A DNA stretch of 64,000 bases from Glycocaulis alkaliphilus (GTDB lineage: Bacteria > Pseudomonadota > Alphaproteobacteria > Caulobacterales > Maricaulaceae): positions 372,001-436,000 of the forward strand of contig NZ_CP018911.1 of assembly GCF_004000605.1 (NCBI RefSeq), written 5' to 3'. A program made the position numbers and the translations under genes. The notes under the pieces are model-generated. The model searched no databases and was not told the DNA's origin. It saw only the letters and a program-made list of their open reading frames with translations. Below, piece after piece: positions 54,960 to 63,945 of the stretch. How positions within the stretch are numbered: the stretch's first letter is position 1; the number at the start of each line of letters is the position of its first letter.

Positions 54960-54999
54960 AACGGGCCGTTCCTGCATGGGGCGGCCCGTTTTGTTTTTC
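54960..54999 (+). terminator. Rho-independent terminator of petABC
   Basis: An 8-bp stem ACGGGCCG/CGGCCCGT with a 13-base loop is followed by TTTTGTTTTT, 33 bases after the petC stop. Confidence 0.88.
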
Positions 55000-55023
55000 T
55001 GTTTCAGGCATTATCAGGACGGC

Positions 55024-55632
55024 ATGAAGAAAGACCCGATCGACGTCATCGCCTATGAGCCCCGCTGGGTGGAGGAAGGCCTCAGCCACGCCGAGGCTGT
55101 CGCCGCCGCGCTGGGCCCGCTTGCCTTGCGGGTTGACCATGTCGGCTCCACTGCGGTGCCGGGGCTTGCCGCCAAGGACGTCATAGACATACAGGCTCTG
55201 GTGATGCGCCTCGAAGACGAGGGGATTGCGGCAGCAATGGCCGGAGCAGGCTACCGCTTCCGCGACGCCAATACCTATGACCCGCCGCATCCCGAAAGCC
55301 CGGCCGCGCTGGGCGAGGATGACTGGCGCAAGCTGTACTTTCGTGAGGCAAAGGGCGCGCGCCGCGTCCATATCCATATCCGCCGCAACGGTGCCGCCGC
55401 TGCGCGCAATGCCCTTCTCCTGCGTGACTTCTTGCGCGACGACGCGCCGTCCCGGCGTGACTACAGCGAATTCAAGATGGCCCTGGCGGCCAAAACCCGC
55501 AAAGATCGCGACGCCTATCAGACGATCAAGCGTCCCTTCATATCCATTGCCCTGCGCAGTGCGGAAAGCTGGGCCGAATTGAGCCGGTGGGTGCCTGGCG
55601 CCCCGGATGCCTACTGGAGGAGTGCCGAGTAA
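55024..55632 (+). CDS. GrpB/UPF0157 family nucleotidyltransferase-like protein
   Basis: A 202-residue protein of the GrpB (UPF0157) family with a nucleotidyltransferase-like fold: LRVDHVGSTAVPGLAAKDVI carries the G-S motif and the following DID (VIDIQALV) the acid pair; HIHIRRNGAAAARNALLLRD is the conserved second block. The role is not known; the name does not imply the GrpE chaperone. The ATG 55024 is used. It overlaps mtnP (TAATG). Confidence 0.9.
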   Translation: MKKDPIDVIAYEPRWVEEGLSHAEAVAAALGPLALRVDHVGSTAVPGLAAKDVIDIQALVMRLEDEGIAAAMAGAGYRFRDANTYDPPHPESPAALGEDDWRKLYFREAKGARRVHIHIRRNGAAAARNALLLRDFLRDDAPSRRDYSEFKMALAAKTRKDRDAYQTIKRPFISIALRSAESWAELSRWVPGAPDAYWRSAE

Positions 55633-56516
55633 TGACAGGCTGGGTGTTGGGGATTATCGGCGGATCGGGTCTGTATCAGCTTTCAGGCCTCGAGAATGTG
55701 CGCCGGCAGACAGTCGAAACGCCGTGGGGGTCGCCCTCGGGCCAGCTGGTCCGCGGGACGCTCAATGGCGTGGAGCTGGTGTTTCTGACCCGTCATGGCA
55801 AAGGGCACCATCTGTCACCCAGCGCCATTAATTACCGGGCCAATATCCATGCCCTGAAGCGTGCGGGCGTGACCGACATCCTCTCCCTGTCGGCCTGCGG
55901 TTCCATGAAGGAAGAGCTGCACCCTGGCAGCTTCGTCATCGTGGACCAGTATGTGGATCGCACCTATGCCCGCGAGAAGAGCTTCTTCGGGCCGGGCTGC
56001 GTCGCCCATGTTCCGATGGCCGATCCGGTCTGCAAGCGCCTGTCTGCGATGGCGGCGGAGGCGGCGCGTTCTGCGGGCGTAGAGAACGTGGTCGAGGGCG
56101 GCATATATCTGGCCATGGAGGGGCCGCAATTCTCCACCCGCGCCGAGAGCCTTCTCTACCGCAGCTGGGGCATGGACGTGATCGGCATGACCAACATGCC
56201 GGAAGCCAAGCTCGCGCGCGAAGCCGAACTCCCCTATGCCAGCGTCTGCATGGTGACCGATTACGATTGCTGGCGCGATGCGCATTCCGACGTCGACATC
56301 AACGACATCCTGAAAGTGATGGCGGACAATAGCGGCCGGGCCCATGATCTGATTTCAGCTCTGACTTTGGTGATGTCAAAGCAGGAGCGCACCCCCGACC
56401 CGGCCGGTATTGGCAGCGTGCTCGATCACGCCATCATCACCGCGCCCGAACACCGCGATCCCGATCTGGTGGCCCGGCTGTCCACGATTGCAGGGCGCGT
56501 ATTGTCGCGCGGCTAG
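55632..56516 (+). CDS. mtnP: S-methyl-5'-thioadenosine phosphorylase
   Basis: A 294-residue PNP-fold enzyme that splits methylthioadenosine to adenine and methylthioribose-1-phosphate. GIIGGSGLYQL and LTRHGKGHHLSPSAINYRAN supply the phosphate site, YLAMEGPQFSTRAES the ribose site and GMTNMPEAKLAREAELPYAS the purine site, where MTN...E and S fit MTAP over other phosphorylases. The adenine it releases can be salvaged by the nearby apt product. Start ATG overlaps the grpB stop. Confidence 0.95.
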   Translation: MTGWVLGIIGGSGLYQLSGLENVRRQTVETPWGSPSGQLVRGTLNGVELVFLTRHGKGHHLSPSAINYRANIHALKRAGVTDILSLSACGSMKEELHPGSFVIVDQYVDRTYAREKSFFGPGCVAHVPMADPVCKRLSAMAAEAARSAGVENVVEGGIYLAMEGPQFSTRAESLLYRSWGMDVIGMTNMPEAKLAREAELPYASVCMVTDYDCWRDAHSDVDINDILKVMADNSGRAHDLISALTLVMSKQERTPDPAGIGSVLDHAIITAPEHRDPDLVARLSTIAGRVLSRG

Positions 56517-56848
56517 GACCAGATTTGCACGATAATCCGGAAAAGTTATCCACAGGCTTGTGGTGACAAGGGCGCTGCCGCACTCCGGAAATGCTTGAAA
56601 ATTACAAATCAATTTATACCACATTCGCGGCAAATTAAAAAAACTATCAAAAATATCAGTTGGATAATAGGGTTTTGCGGGCGGTTTCGCGCGCTCTTTT
56701 CATCCGTATCCAGATGTATTACAGTAATGTGACTGATCCGAGACGATTATGTGTCGCGGACCGCGTGGGGACGGCAGTTTCCGTCCATTGTCAGCCGCCG
56801 TCCGGCATTCCCGGCCTTGCGTCTGGCCAAGCCTCCCGGGAGGACAAA
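56517..56848. other. AT-rich intergenic region with a DnaA-box-like site
   Basis: A 332-base stretch, AT-rich from about 56590 to 56660, in a GC-rich genome. It contains TTATCCACA at 56546-56554 and the imperfect palindrome CCACA-GGCT-TGTGG. No gene was seen. It should contain the promoter of the UrcA-like gene. Confidence 0.55.
56546..56554 (+). promoter_or_regulatory. DnaA-box consensus match
   Basis: TTATCCACA matches the E. coli DnaA box exactly. A single box beside mtnP is more likely a regulatory or chance site than an origin; no cluster of boxes was found. Confidence 0.35.
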
Positions 56849-57196
56849 ATGAAATTTGAACAATTTGCTCTCGCTGCCCTTGCATCATTTGCGATCAGTG
56901 CCGTGGCTTCAGCCCAGCAGACGCACAACGTGCCGGTCTTCGAATTCGATGTTGAACGGGTCGCGCTCCACGATGAAGCCAACACGGCAGGCATCTATGC
57001 GCGTCTGGTCAGCGAGGCGGGCGAGTATTGCGGTGGCATTGTCGCGCGCGAGTCGGTGGAATATCCGGTCTGCGTTGAGGCCATGGTGACCCTTGTTGTC
57101 ACTGAGCTGGACCATGCGCCCCTTGCGCAGCTTCACGGTGCCGCCACGCAGGCACGCGCGCCGCGTCAGCAGGCTGTTGCGTATAGCGCAGGCTAG
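56849..57196 (+). CDS. UrcA-like secreted protein
   Basis: A 115-residue exported protein with signal peptide [20 protein letters not shown]. The mature part has the UrcA pattern of a [20 protein letters not shown]-like strand/helix, a cysteine (EAGEYCG) and a second one (YPVCVEAMV), spaced as in that family where they pair. GGGAGG precedes the ATG. UrcA proteins are small, of unknown function, abundant in alphaproteobacteria such as sphingomonads. Confidence 0.72.
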   Translation: MKFEQFALAALASFAISAVASAQQTHNVPVFEFDVERVALHDEANTAGIYARLVSEAGEYCGGIVARESVEYPVCVEAMVTLVVTELDHAPLAQLHGAATQARAPRQQAVAYSAG

Positions 57197-57270
57197 CTGC
57201 ACCCCTTTGCCTTGACGTCTCCCGCGCTGAACAGGATGGTCTGGCCGTCTGTTTAGCGCGGGGAAATTTC

Positions 57271-57801
57271 ATGGACCACATCAAGGCGGCGATCCGGACC
57301 ATCCCGGACTATCCAAAGCCCGGTATCATGTTCCGCGACATCACCACCCTGCTGGGTGATGCGCGGGCCTTTCGCGCTGCGATAGACGCGATGATCGCGC
57401 CGCACGCGGGCTCCAAGATCGACAAGGTGGCCGGTATTGAGGCGCGCGGCTTCATTCTGGGCGGGGCCATCGCCCACCAGCTTTCCATCGGCTTTGTGCC
57501 AATCCGCAAGAAGGGCAAGCTGCCCTTTGCCACTATCGGCCAGTCTTATGAGCTGGAATACGGCACGGACGAGGTGGAGATGCACACCGATGCGGTAAAG
57601 CCCGGCGAGCGTGTCCTGCTGGTTGATGATCTCATTGCCACCGGAGGCACCGCAGAGGCGGCGGTAAAGCTGCTGCGCCGGGCCGGCGCGCATGTGGAAG
57701 GGGCGTCCTTTGTCGTGGACCTGCCAGAGCTGCGCGGCGTGGAGCGTCTCCGCGCGCTCGACGTGCCGGTCGCGACGCTGGTGGCGTTCGACGGGCATTA
57801 G
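57271..57801 (+). CDS. apt: Adenine phosphoribosyltransferase
   Basis: A 176-residue salvage enzyme making AMP from adenine and [22 protein letters not shown] is the N-terminal signature, [17 protein letters not shown] the middle and [20 protein letters not shown] the PRPP-binding motif. It lies near mtnP, whose product adenine is its substrate. Full length. Confidence 0.97.
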   Translation: MDHIKAAIRTIPDYPKPGIMFRDITTLLGDARAFRAAIDAMIAPHAGSKIDKVAGIEARGFILGGAIAHQLSIGFVPIRKKGKLPFATIGQSYELEYGTDEVEMHTDAVKPGERVLLVDDLIATGGTAEAAVKLLRRAGAHVEGASFVVDLPELRGVERLRALDVPVATLVAFDGH

Positions 57802-57844
57802 GCCCTAAGCTCTCCCGCAAATTGGCATCAGGGGAGGGCGCATC

Positions 57845-58504
57845 ATGTTCATAGGCCATTATGGTCCGGCTCTGGCTGCGCCAGTGCTCGTCCGAACCGT
57901 GCCGCTCTGGGCGCTGTTCTTTGCTGTCCAGTTCATCGATGTGGTGTGGGGCGTGCTGATCCTTGCCGGGATCGAGCAGGTGCGCATTGTGCCGGGCTTC
58001 ACCGACGTGAGCCCGCTGGACCTGCATCATATGCCTTATACGCACTCGCTCCCGGGTGCGCTCGCGCTGTCGGCCCTTTTGGGGCTGGCCTACTGGCTTA
58101 TTGCGCGCAAGGCGCGCCTCGCTGGCGGCCTGCTGGTGGCCGCGGCGTGCTTTTCGCACTGGCTACTGGACCTGATCGTCCATGTGCCCGACCTCTTGCT
58201 CTGGCCGGGCGGGCCGATGGTGGGATTTGGCCTCTGGGACAATCTGGAGCTGGCGCTCGGCCTTGAGGTGGCGCTGGTGATTGCGGGACTGGTCTTCTAT
58301 CTGCGCGCGACGCGGGGCAAGGGCATTATCGGGCGCATCTGGCCGTTCGTGCTGGTGGGCGTACTCCTCGCGCTGGAGGCGATCCACCTCTTGGGTGAAC
58401 CGCCTGCCAGCGGTGAGGAACTGGCCATGACCAGTCTGGCCGTCTTTCTGATCCTGACCGGCCTTGCGGCGGTCGCGGACCTTACGCGGGAGTCGCGCGC
58501 CTAG
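57845..58504 (+). CDS. Integral membrane protein, YdjM/DUF457-like
   Basis: A 219-residue protein with about five to six transmembrane helices. LHHMPYTHSLPGAL and ACFSHWLLDLIVHVPDLLL carry the His and Asp residues that place it near the YdjM/metal-dependent membrane hydrolase family. Activity is not shown. It ends by sharing CTAG with the convergent S10 peptidase gene. Confidence 0.82.
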   Translation: MFIGHYGPALAAPVLVRTVPLWALFFAVQFIDVVWGVLILAGIEQVRIVPGFTDVSPLDLHHMPYTHSLPGALALSALLGLAYWLIARKARLAGGLLVAAACFSHWLLDLIVHVPDLLLWPGGPMVGFGLWDNLELALGLEVALVIAGLVFYLRATRGKGIIGRIWPFVLVGVLLALEAIHLLGEPPASGEELAMTSLAVFLILTGLAAVADLTRESRA

Positions 58505-60000
58505 CGGTTACCCGCGGCCACGAACTCGCGCACATCACGCGCCAGCTGTTCGATGGACGGGTGGTGCAGATACATCATGTGCCCGGCCTCGTAATAGGTC
58601 AGCGTCACGCGTGACGGGTCATAGGCCCGCTGGTTGAACGTCATCTCCGTGCCAAAGAAGGGCGTGGCGAGATCGTAGATGCCGTTGGTGGCCAGTACGC
58701 GCAGGTCGGAGTTCTGCCGCATGGCGCGCTCCAGCCAGATCGAGGTGTTGAGGTAGGAGTTGTTGCCGCCGGCCTCGCCCGCATTCCAGTTCCAGTTGCG
58801 TACCCCGCCGAGCGTCACATAGGTGTCAGCGATGTCGACGCCGAGATTGCGGGTATAGTGCTCGCGCATCGCTGCCGTGTAGCCCGCCGAGATGCCATAG
58901 CCCGACGGATCACCTTCGGGGTTCTCCCGCAGTGAGTCCGGCTCCACCCCGGCAAAGCGGGAATCAAACCGGCCCACGCTGCGGCCATCTTCGCGCAGTA
59001 TCTCGGTGCGGAAGCGGTTAAGCGGTACGCGCAGGCTGGCTGAACGCAGATAGTCTGCCGACAGACCCGTCAGCTCTGCCATCCGCACGGCAGTGGCGTT
59101 GAAGCGGGCTTCATCCACATCATGGCCGCGCAACAGGACGGGCAGGAACTCGTCAGTGGCAAAGTCGCGCGCATCGCGCAGAAAGGCGTTGAAATCATTG
59201 CTCCAGGCAGAGCGGTCCACCCGGTTATGGTACCAGGCGGTGGCCGCATAGCCCGGCAGCAATCCGGTCAGGCCCAGCGGATTGTCGGGCCGCGCATTGG
59301 CCATCTCCATCACGACCGAGATCAGCACCACGCCGTTGAAGGCGACATTGTTCCAGCCCAGCTCCAGCTCGTTCATCAGCGCCCCGATGCGCGTCGTGCC
59401 ATAGCTTTCGCCCATCAGGTATTTGGGCGAGTTCCAGCGCCGGTTCTCGGTCAGCCAGATGCGGATGAACTGGCCGATGGCGCGCGCATCCTCGTTGACG
59501 CCCCAGAACTGGGCCGGGTCAGCATCGCCCAGAGCGCGGCTATAGCCGGTGCCGACCGGGTCGATGAAAACAAGGTCGGCTGAATCCAGCAGTGAATGCG
59601 GGTTGGAGCGGATGTCATAAGGCGCCGCGCCATCGTCTTCGGCCTCGGAGGGCAGGACCAGATGGACCGGGCCGAACACGCCCATATGCAGCCAGAGCGA
59701 GGCTGAACCCGGCCCGCCATTGAAGATGAAGGCTACGGGCCGGGTGCGCGGATCAGACACGCCTTCGCGGATATAGCTCGTGGAGAAGATGGCGGCGGTT
59801 GCTTTCCCATCGTCATCACGCAGGAAGGTCTCGCCGGCGACCGCCCGGTAGCGCACACGCTGGCCATTCGCGGTAACCTCACCCCGGCTTTCAAACACGC
59901 GCGGTTCGCGTGGATCGTTTGCGGTATCGGGCGCCTGTGCGGCAGCGCCGGAAACGCCAAGAACAAGGGCTGCAAGCCCTGCTGCGATGGATCTGATCAT
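58501..60000 (-). CDS. Serine carboxypeptidase, S10 family
   Basis: A 499-residue exported peptidase. A signal peptide (MIRSIAAGLAALVLGVSGAA) precedes the S10 fold. FIFNGGPGSASLWLHMGVFG is the oxyanion region, LMGESYGTTRIGAL holds the catalytic Ser, NGIYDLATPFFGTEM the Asp and YEAGHMMYLHHPS the His. Such bacterial S10 enzymes remove C-terminal residues from peptides in the periplasm. Transcribed alone. Confidence 0.95.
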   Translation of the reverse strand: MIRSIAAGLAALVLGVSGAAAQAPDTANDPREPRVFESRGEVTANGQRVRYRAVAGETFLRDDDGKATAAIFSTSYIREGVSDPRTRPVAFIFNGGPGSASLWLHMGVFGPVHLVLPSEAEDDGAAPYDIRSNPHSLLDSADLVFIDPVGTGYSRALGDADPAQFWGVNEDARAIGQFIRIWLTENRRWNSPKYLMGESYGTTRIGALMNELELGWNNVAFNGVVLISVVMEMANARPDNPLGLTGLLPGYAATAWYHNRVDRSAWSNDFNAFLRDARDFATDEFLPVLLRGHDVDEARFNATAVRMAELTGLSADYLRSASLRVPLNRFRTEILREDGRSVGRFDSRFAGVEPDSLRENPEGDPSGYGISAGYTAAMREHYTRNLGVDIADTYVTLGGVRNWNWNAGEAGGNNSYLNTSIWLERAMRQNSDLRVLATNGIYDLATPFFGTEMTFNQRAYDPSRVTLTYYEAGHMMYLHHPSIEQLARDVREFVAAGNR

Positions 60001-60129
60001 GATGCCTCCCCGGTACGGCTGTGGTGCCGTTGTGATCTGGCGGGCAGGCTAGCCGCGATACCTGACGGGTCAATGCGGATGCGCGTTCACAATTGCGTGG
60101 CCTCGCCTGCCCGCCTAGAAGCTCATCCC

Positions 60130-61023
60130 ATGAATTACCGCCACGCCTTCCATGCCGGAAACTTTGCCGATGTGCTCAAGCACGCCGTGCTGGCGCTGTG
60201 CCTTGAGCATTTCAAGCGCAAGGACAAGCCGTTCGCCGTCATCGACACCCATGCCGGTATCGGCGCCTATGACCTGACCAGCGATGCCGCGCGGCGCAGT
60301 CCGGAATGGCAGCAGGGCATTGGCCGGGTCATGGCGGCAGAGCGCCCCGCAGATGTCGAGCGCGTGCTCGCGCCCCTGCTGCGTATCATCAAGGCCATGA
60401 ATACGGGCGCAGACCTCACCGCCTATCCCGGCTCGCCGGAAGTGTCCGCACGGCTGATCCGTCCCGCTGACCGGGTGCATCTGTGCGAGTTGCACGAGGC
60501 GGACTCAAAGACGCTCGACAAGCGCTACGCCCTCAATGCCCGGGTGAAAATGGAACAGCGCGACGGCTACAAGGCGCTCAAAGCCCTGCTGCCGCCGCGC
60601 GAGAAGCGCGGCCTTGTCCTCATCGATCCGCCCTTTGAAAGCCGCGACGAGTTTGTGCGCCTTGCCGAAGCGGCGATGAGGGGGTTGGAGCGCTGGCCAT
60701 CGGGTACGTTTGTCTTCTGGCGGCCTATGAAGGATCTCTGGTCGCTCGACAGGTTCGACGAGGGGCTGGCCGAGTGGCTGGTCACCGAGCGTGATGTGGA
60801 GCCATCATCCATTCTGCGCGCCGATATGTGGGTGCGTGATCTTCAGAGCGAGGGCAAGCTGGCCGGCGCGGGCCTCGTCATCATCAACCCGCCCCACACG
60901 CTCGAAGCCGATCTGCTGGTCCTGATGCCCTGGCTCTGCGAGGCGCTCAGACAGGGTGAGGGCGCAGGCTGGCGGCTCGATGGCATCGTCACCGGCGAGA
61001 TGGCGGCCAGCTGGGAGGGATAG
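60130..61023 (+). CDS. rlmJ: 23S rRNA (adenine-2030-N6)-methyltransferase
   Basis: A 297-residue N6-adenine methyltransferase of 23S rRNA. NYRHAFHAGNFADVLKHAVL is the family N-terminus, IDTHAGIGAYDL the SAM site and LVLIDPPFESRDEF the DPPF catalytic motif. WRLDGIVTGEMAA lies near the end. It is followed by a palindromic repeat and a convergent gene. Confidence 0.95.
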   Translation: MNYRHAFHAGNFADVLKHAVLALCLEHFKRKDKPFAVIDTHAGIGAYDLTSDAARRSPEWQQGIGRVMAAERPADVERVLAPLLRIIKAMNTGADLTAYPGSPEVSARLIRPADRVHLCELHEADSKTLDKRYALNARVKMEQRDGYKALKALLPPREKRGLVLIDPPFESRDEFVRLAEAAMRGLERWPSGTFVFWRPMKDLWSLDRFDEGLAEWLVTERDVEPSSILRADMWVRDLQSEGKLAGAGLVIINPPHTLEADLLVLMPWLCEALRQGEGAGWRLDGIVTGEMAASWEG

Positions 61024-61039
61024 GGGGTTCTCACTTCCT

Positions 61040-61126
61040 GAAACCCCGGAACCGCGAAGCGGTATCCGGGGCCTGTCGCCGCTTCTCCTGCACGAGGTCC
61101 CGGCTCTGCGCTTCGCTTGGCCGGGA
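61040..61126 (-). repeat. Double-hairpin intergenic repeat, copy 2
   Basis: Reverse-complement of the repeat at 36142-36225. On the plus strand it has CCCCGGA (61044-61050), TCCGGGG (61065-61071), CCCGGC (61099-61104) and GCCGGG (61120-61125). Between the hairpins the two copies share CCTCGTGCAG and ACAGG but differ in length by 3 bases. It lies between convergent rlmJ and hydrolase genes. Confidence 0.92.
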
Positions 61127-61150
61127 GTTCACGAAAGAAAAGTCCAGACC

Positions 61151-62602
61151 CTAACCGCTCGCGCGCACCGTGAACACGCTCTCATCGGGGCGGCGTGGCA
61201 CGATCACTTCGATGAAATGGGTGGCATAGCGTTTCAGGAATTGTTCCCCGTCGCCGGTCAGGCTGCGCAGCGGTATGAGGCCCGATCCCATGGCATCACC
61301 GCGTTCAAAATAGCTGATCAGCCTGCCCGGTGCCGGCGCAGAGAGCCCCGCAGCCAGCAAAGGCAGGCGGGCCGGCGTCATCGCTGATTTCAGCCCGCCC
61401 TGCTTCATCAGCACGCGCCGGTCGATATGGAAGACGCGCCGCGAGGCATCGCGCCGGTTCACATGCACTTTTTTCAGTACATGGCGCAGCGCGTATTCCT
61501 CCGGCCTTGAAACGGATGCACCCAGACCCGAGGCAAGCTCGTTTTCGGTGGGTGTGGTCAGCCAGACGAAATAATCATTGACCGGCAGGCCGGTATCATC
61601 GCGCACCGAAAACACGATCTGATAATGCTCATTGAAGGCGTCCGGACCCAGATCTTCCTCGGAGTCCAGGCTGGCGCGGCGGGCTTCGGCATCGGGCTGG
61701 ACCAGCGTGCGGGTCGCGGCGTTGACCGCTCTCCAGTCATCACGCACCTGCCGGTAGCCTTTGGCATCATCGGTGCGCAAAGCCTGCAGGATCATCCGCC
61801 CCAGACGCCCTGCGCCCGTATCGCCGCGCTCTGAGGGTTCGGTGATGTTGAGATGGTGGCGGTCGGGCAGCACGGCAAAGGCGGTGCTGTCCGGACCACG
61901 CCGCGTCCACAAGCGCCGCCAGGGCAGGCCGTCATCGCCGCGCTGGCTGAAATCAACCGTCACCCCCTGCGGGTCGATATGGGCGCTGGCGGCGCGTACC
62001 GTGCCGTCCCACGCGCTCTCGCCCAGAATGCCCATCGGCCGGAAGACATCGAGGCCGGTAATGACATAGGGCCGTGTGCCCGCCTCGCTGAACACGCTCT
62101 TCCGGTCGCCATCGCGTGACAGACGGTCAGACAGGGCGAGGCGTTCCTGCAGCTCAGAGCCATGCTCCAGCGCGTGCAGGAACTCGGTGCCGGTCTGGAA
62201 GCTGTTGCCAAACCCCTTGATCAGCCGCCCCAGCGCCGAGCGGCCCATCACCGCCAGCGGTGAGCCGAAATTGGCCGGGGCCAGCATGACGAGATTATCA
62301 ACCGGCGCGCCGCCGCCCGCATGCTCGAAGGCGAGCCATTGGCGTACGACCAGCGCGCCGGTGGAGTGGGTGATGACATGGAAGCGCGGCCCCAGCCTGC
62401 CATCGGCCTGCATCTCGGCGACAAGCTGACCGAGCCGCCGCGCGCTATCGGCCAGATGCACCTCGTCGGCCATTGACGGGTAGCCGCCCAGCCAGACATG
62501 CTCCACGGCGAAGCCCTGTCCGCCGAGAAATCCGGCAAGTTTGCCCATCGATGTATCGCGGGCGCTCCAGCCGTGAACAGTGAGCACGTGACGGGTTGGC
62601 AT
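61151..62602 (-). CDS. Alpha/beta hydrolase (lipase/phospholipase-like)
   Basis: A 483-residue protein. HVLTVHGWSARD near the N-terminus is the oxyanion region and ITHSTGALVVRQWL the nucleophile elbow (THSTG), typical of lipases that act on esters or of PGAP1/LipA-like enzymes. NLVMLAPANFGSPLAVMGRS fits the lipase fold. The C-terminal 200 residues are beta-rich and could bind a surface. The ATG at 62602 with GGAGAC upstream is used; the frame's upstream extension overlaps the transporter gene in a different frame. Confidence 0.85.
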   Translation of the reverse strand: MPTRHVLTVHGWSARDTSMGKLAGFLGGQGFAVEHVWLGGYPSMADEVHLADSARRLGQLVAEMQADGRLGPRFHVITHSTGALVVRQWLAFEHAGGGAPVDNLVMLAPANFGSPLAVMGRSALGRLIKGFGNSFQTGTEFLHALEHGSELQERLALSDRLSRDGDRKSVFSEAGTRPYVITGLDVFRPMGILGESAWDGTVRAASAHIDPQGVTVDFSQRGDDGLPWRRLWTRRGPDSTAFAVLPDRHHLNITEPSERGDTGAGRLGRMILQALRTDDAKGYRQVRDDWRAVNAATRTLVQPDAEARRASLDSEEDLGPDAFNEHYQIVFSVRDDTGLPVNDYFVWLTTPTENELASGLGASVSRPEEYALRHVLKKVHVNRRDASRRVFHIDRRVLMKQGGLKSAMTPARLPLLAAGLSAPAPGRLISYFERGDAMGSGLIPLRSLTGDGEQFLKRYATHFIEVIVPRRPDESVFTVRASG

Positions 62603-62670
62603 GGCGGGTCTCCGGTAAGGTGAACCCGCCCATACTATGCCTGAAAACACCCCCTGCGGACAGATTTCCG

Positions 62671-63945
62671 CTAGCCGGGGGCGTCCGTTTCGGCCTCGCC
62701 TACGCCAAACAACTGACCGCGCTCGGTAATTGCGACCATCACCAGCGCGGCAACGCCAAGCCCTGCCATGCCCGCCAGCAGGGGAAAGACTGAGTCGTTG
62801 AAAGACTGGCCGATGAGAGAGCCAAGGATCGCCCCGCCGATTGCCGTCACTGATCCGTAGAGCGCGGAGGTGGTGCCTGCGCGCTTGCCTGCAGGCTCGA
62901 GGACAAGGGCTGAGAAATTGGCCCCCATCATGCCGAACAGCATCATGCCCAGCGTCAGGAGCGGGTAGAACAGCCAGAAGGGCGGCTCGGATACCAGCGC
63001 GTAGAGCGCATGCCCGCCATTGATGACGATGAAGACGATAATGGCCCAGTGGGAAATCCGGCGCATGCCATAGCGCTGCACGATGCGCGCATTGATGATG
63101 TTGGCTATCGCCAGACCCGCCGCGATGCCGGCAAAGGCCAGCGCGAACCACACCTCCAGCCCATAAAGCTCGCCCATCACCTGTTCGGCGGTCGCGATGA
63201 AGGCAAACAGTCCGCCAAAGATGAAGGCGGCGGCCATCATGTAGCCGAGCGTGATGCGGTTGCTTGCCGCCAGCCAGTAATTCTTTGCCGCTGACCCGAT
63301 CCGTACCGGGATGCGGTTGTCGATGCTGAGGGTTTCAGGCAGGCGCACCAGCATCCAGCCCCACAGCAGCGCGCCGCCCGCCAGCAGGGCGGCAAAAATC
63401 CATTCCCAGCTGGCAACGAGCAGGATGGCCTGGCCCAGACCCGGCGCGAGAATGGGCGCGGCCATGAAGAAGGTCATGGCGATGGAGATGATCTGCGCCA
63501 TCTTGCGCCCTGACACGAGGTCGCGCACGACGGCCGTGGCGATCACGCGCGTGCCGGCTGCCGCGGCGCCCTGCAGCGCGCGCGCGGCCAGCATCCAGCC
63601 AAAATCGGGTGCGGCCAGACATAGCAGCGTCGCCAGCGAGTACGCGCCCAGCGAGATCAGCAATACCGTGCGCCGGCCCAGCGCATCGGCCAGCGGTCCG
63701 TAGAAAATCTGCGCAATCCCGAAGCCGAGCACATAGGAGGTGATGACCAGCTGGCGTTCATTGCCCAGCGCATCAAAGGCCCGGCCAATATCGGGCAGGG
63801 CGGGCAGCATGATGTCGATGGAGAGCGCATTGAGCGCCATCAGCGCGCTCGTCATCGCGATCAGCTCGGTCATGCCAAGCGTCGGGCGCTTCGGATCGGG
63901 AGAGGTGAGGGCCACGGCAGGATGTCCAGAACAGGAAGGACGCAA
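62671..63945 (-). CDS. Bcr/CflA family multidrug efflux MFS transporter
   Basis: A 424-residue carrier with 12 transmembrane segments. Helix 1 has LIAMTSALMALNALSIDIMLPALPDI and helices 2-3 carry the MFS motif GPLADALGRRTVLLISL. TRVIATAVVRDLVSG and APILAPGLGQ mark the Bcr/CflA drug-H+ antiporter subfamily. The longest frame starts at a TTG (63945); a GTG at 63915 fits the usual length better. It may share a transcript with the downstream hydrolase gene (68-base gap). Confidence 0.9.
   Translation of the reverse strand: MRPSCSGHPAVALTSPDPKRPTLGMTELIAMTSALMALNALSIDIMLPALPDIGRAFDALGNERQLVITSYVLGFGIAQIFYGPLADALGRRTVLLISLGAYSLATLLCLAAPDFGWMLAARALQGAAAAGTRVIATAVVRDLVSGRKMAQIISIAMTFFMAAPILAPGLGQAILLVASWEWIFAALLAGGALLWGWMLVRLPETLSIDNRIPVRIGSAAKNYWLAASNRITLGYMMAAAFIFGGLFAFIATAEQVMGELYGLEVWFALAFAGIAAGLAIANIINARIVQRYGMRRISHWAIIVFIVINGGHALYALVSEPPFWLFYPLLTLGMMLFGMMGANFSALVLEPAGKRAGTTSALYGSVTAIGGAILGSLIGQSFNDSVFPLLAGMAGLGVAALVMVAITERGQLFGVGEAETDAPG

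Noticed and set aside
56546-56660. Chromosomal origin of replication
   Set aside because: Only one consensus DnaA box, no cluster and none of the usual oriC neighbours (hemE, dnaA, parAB, gidAB).
62603-63151. 183-codon upstream extension of the alpha/beta hydrolase frame
   Set aside because: It runs in another frame of the same strand through the MFS transporter gene and has no domain; an ATG with a good ribosome site at 62602 begins the conserved sequence.
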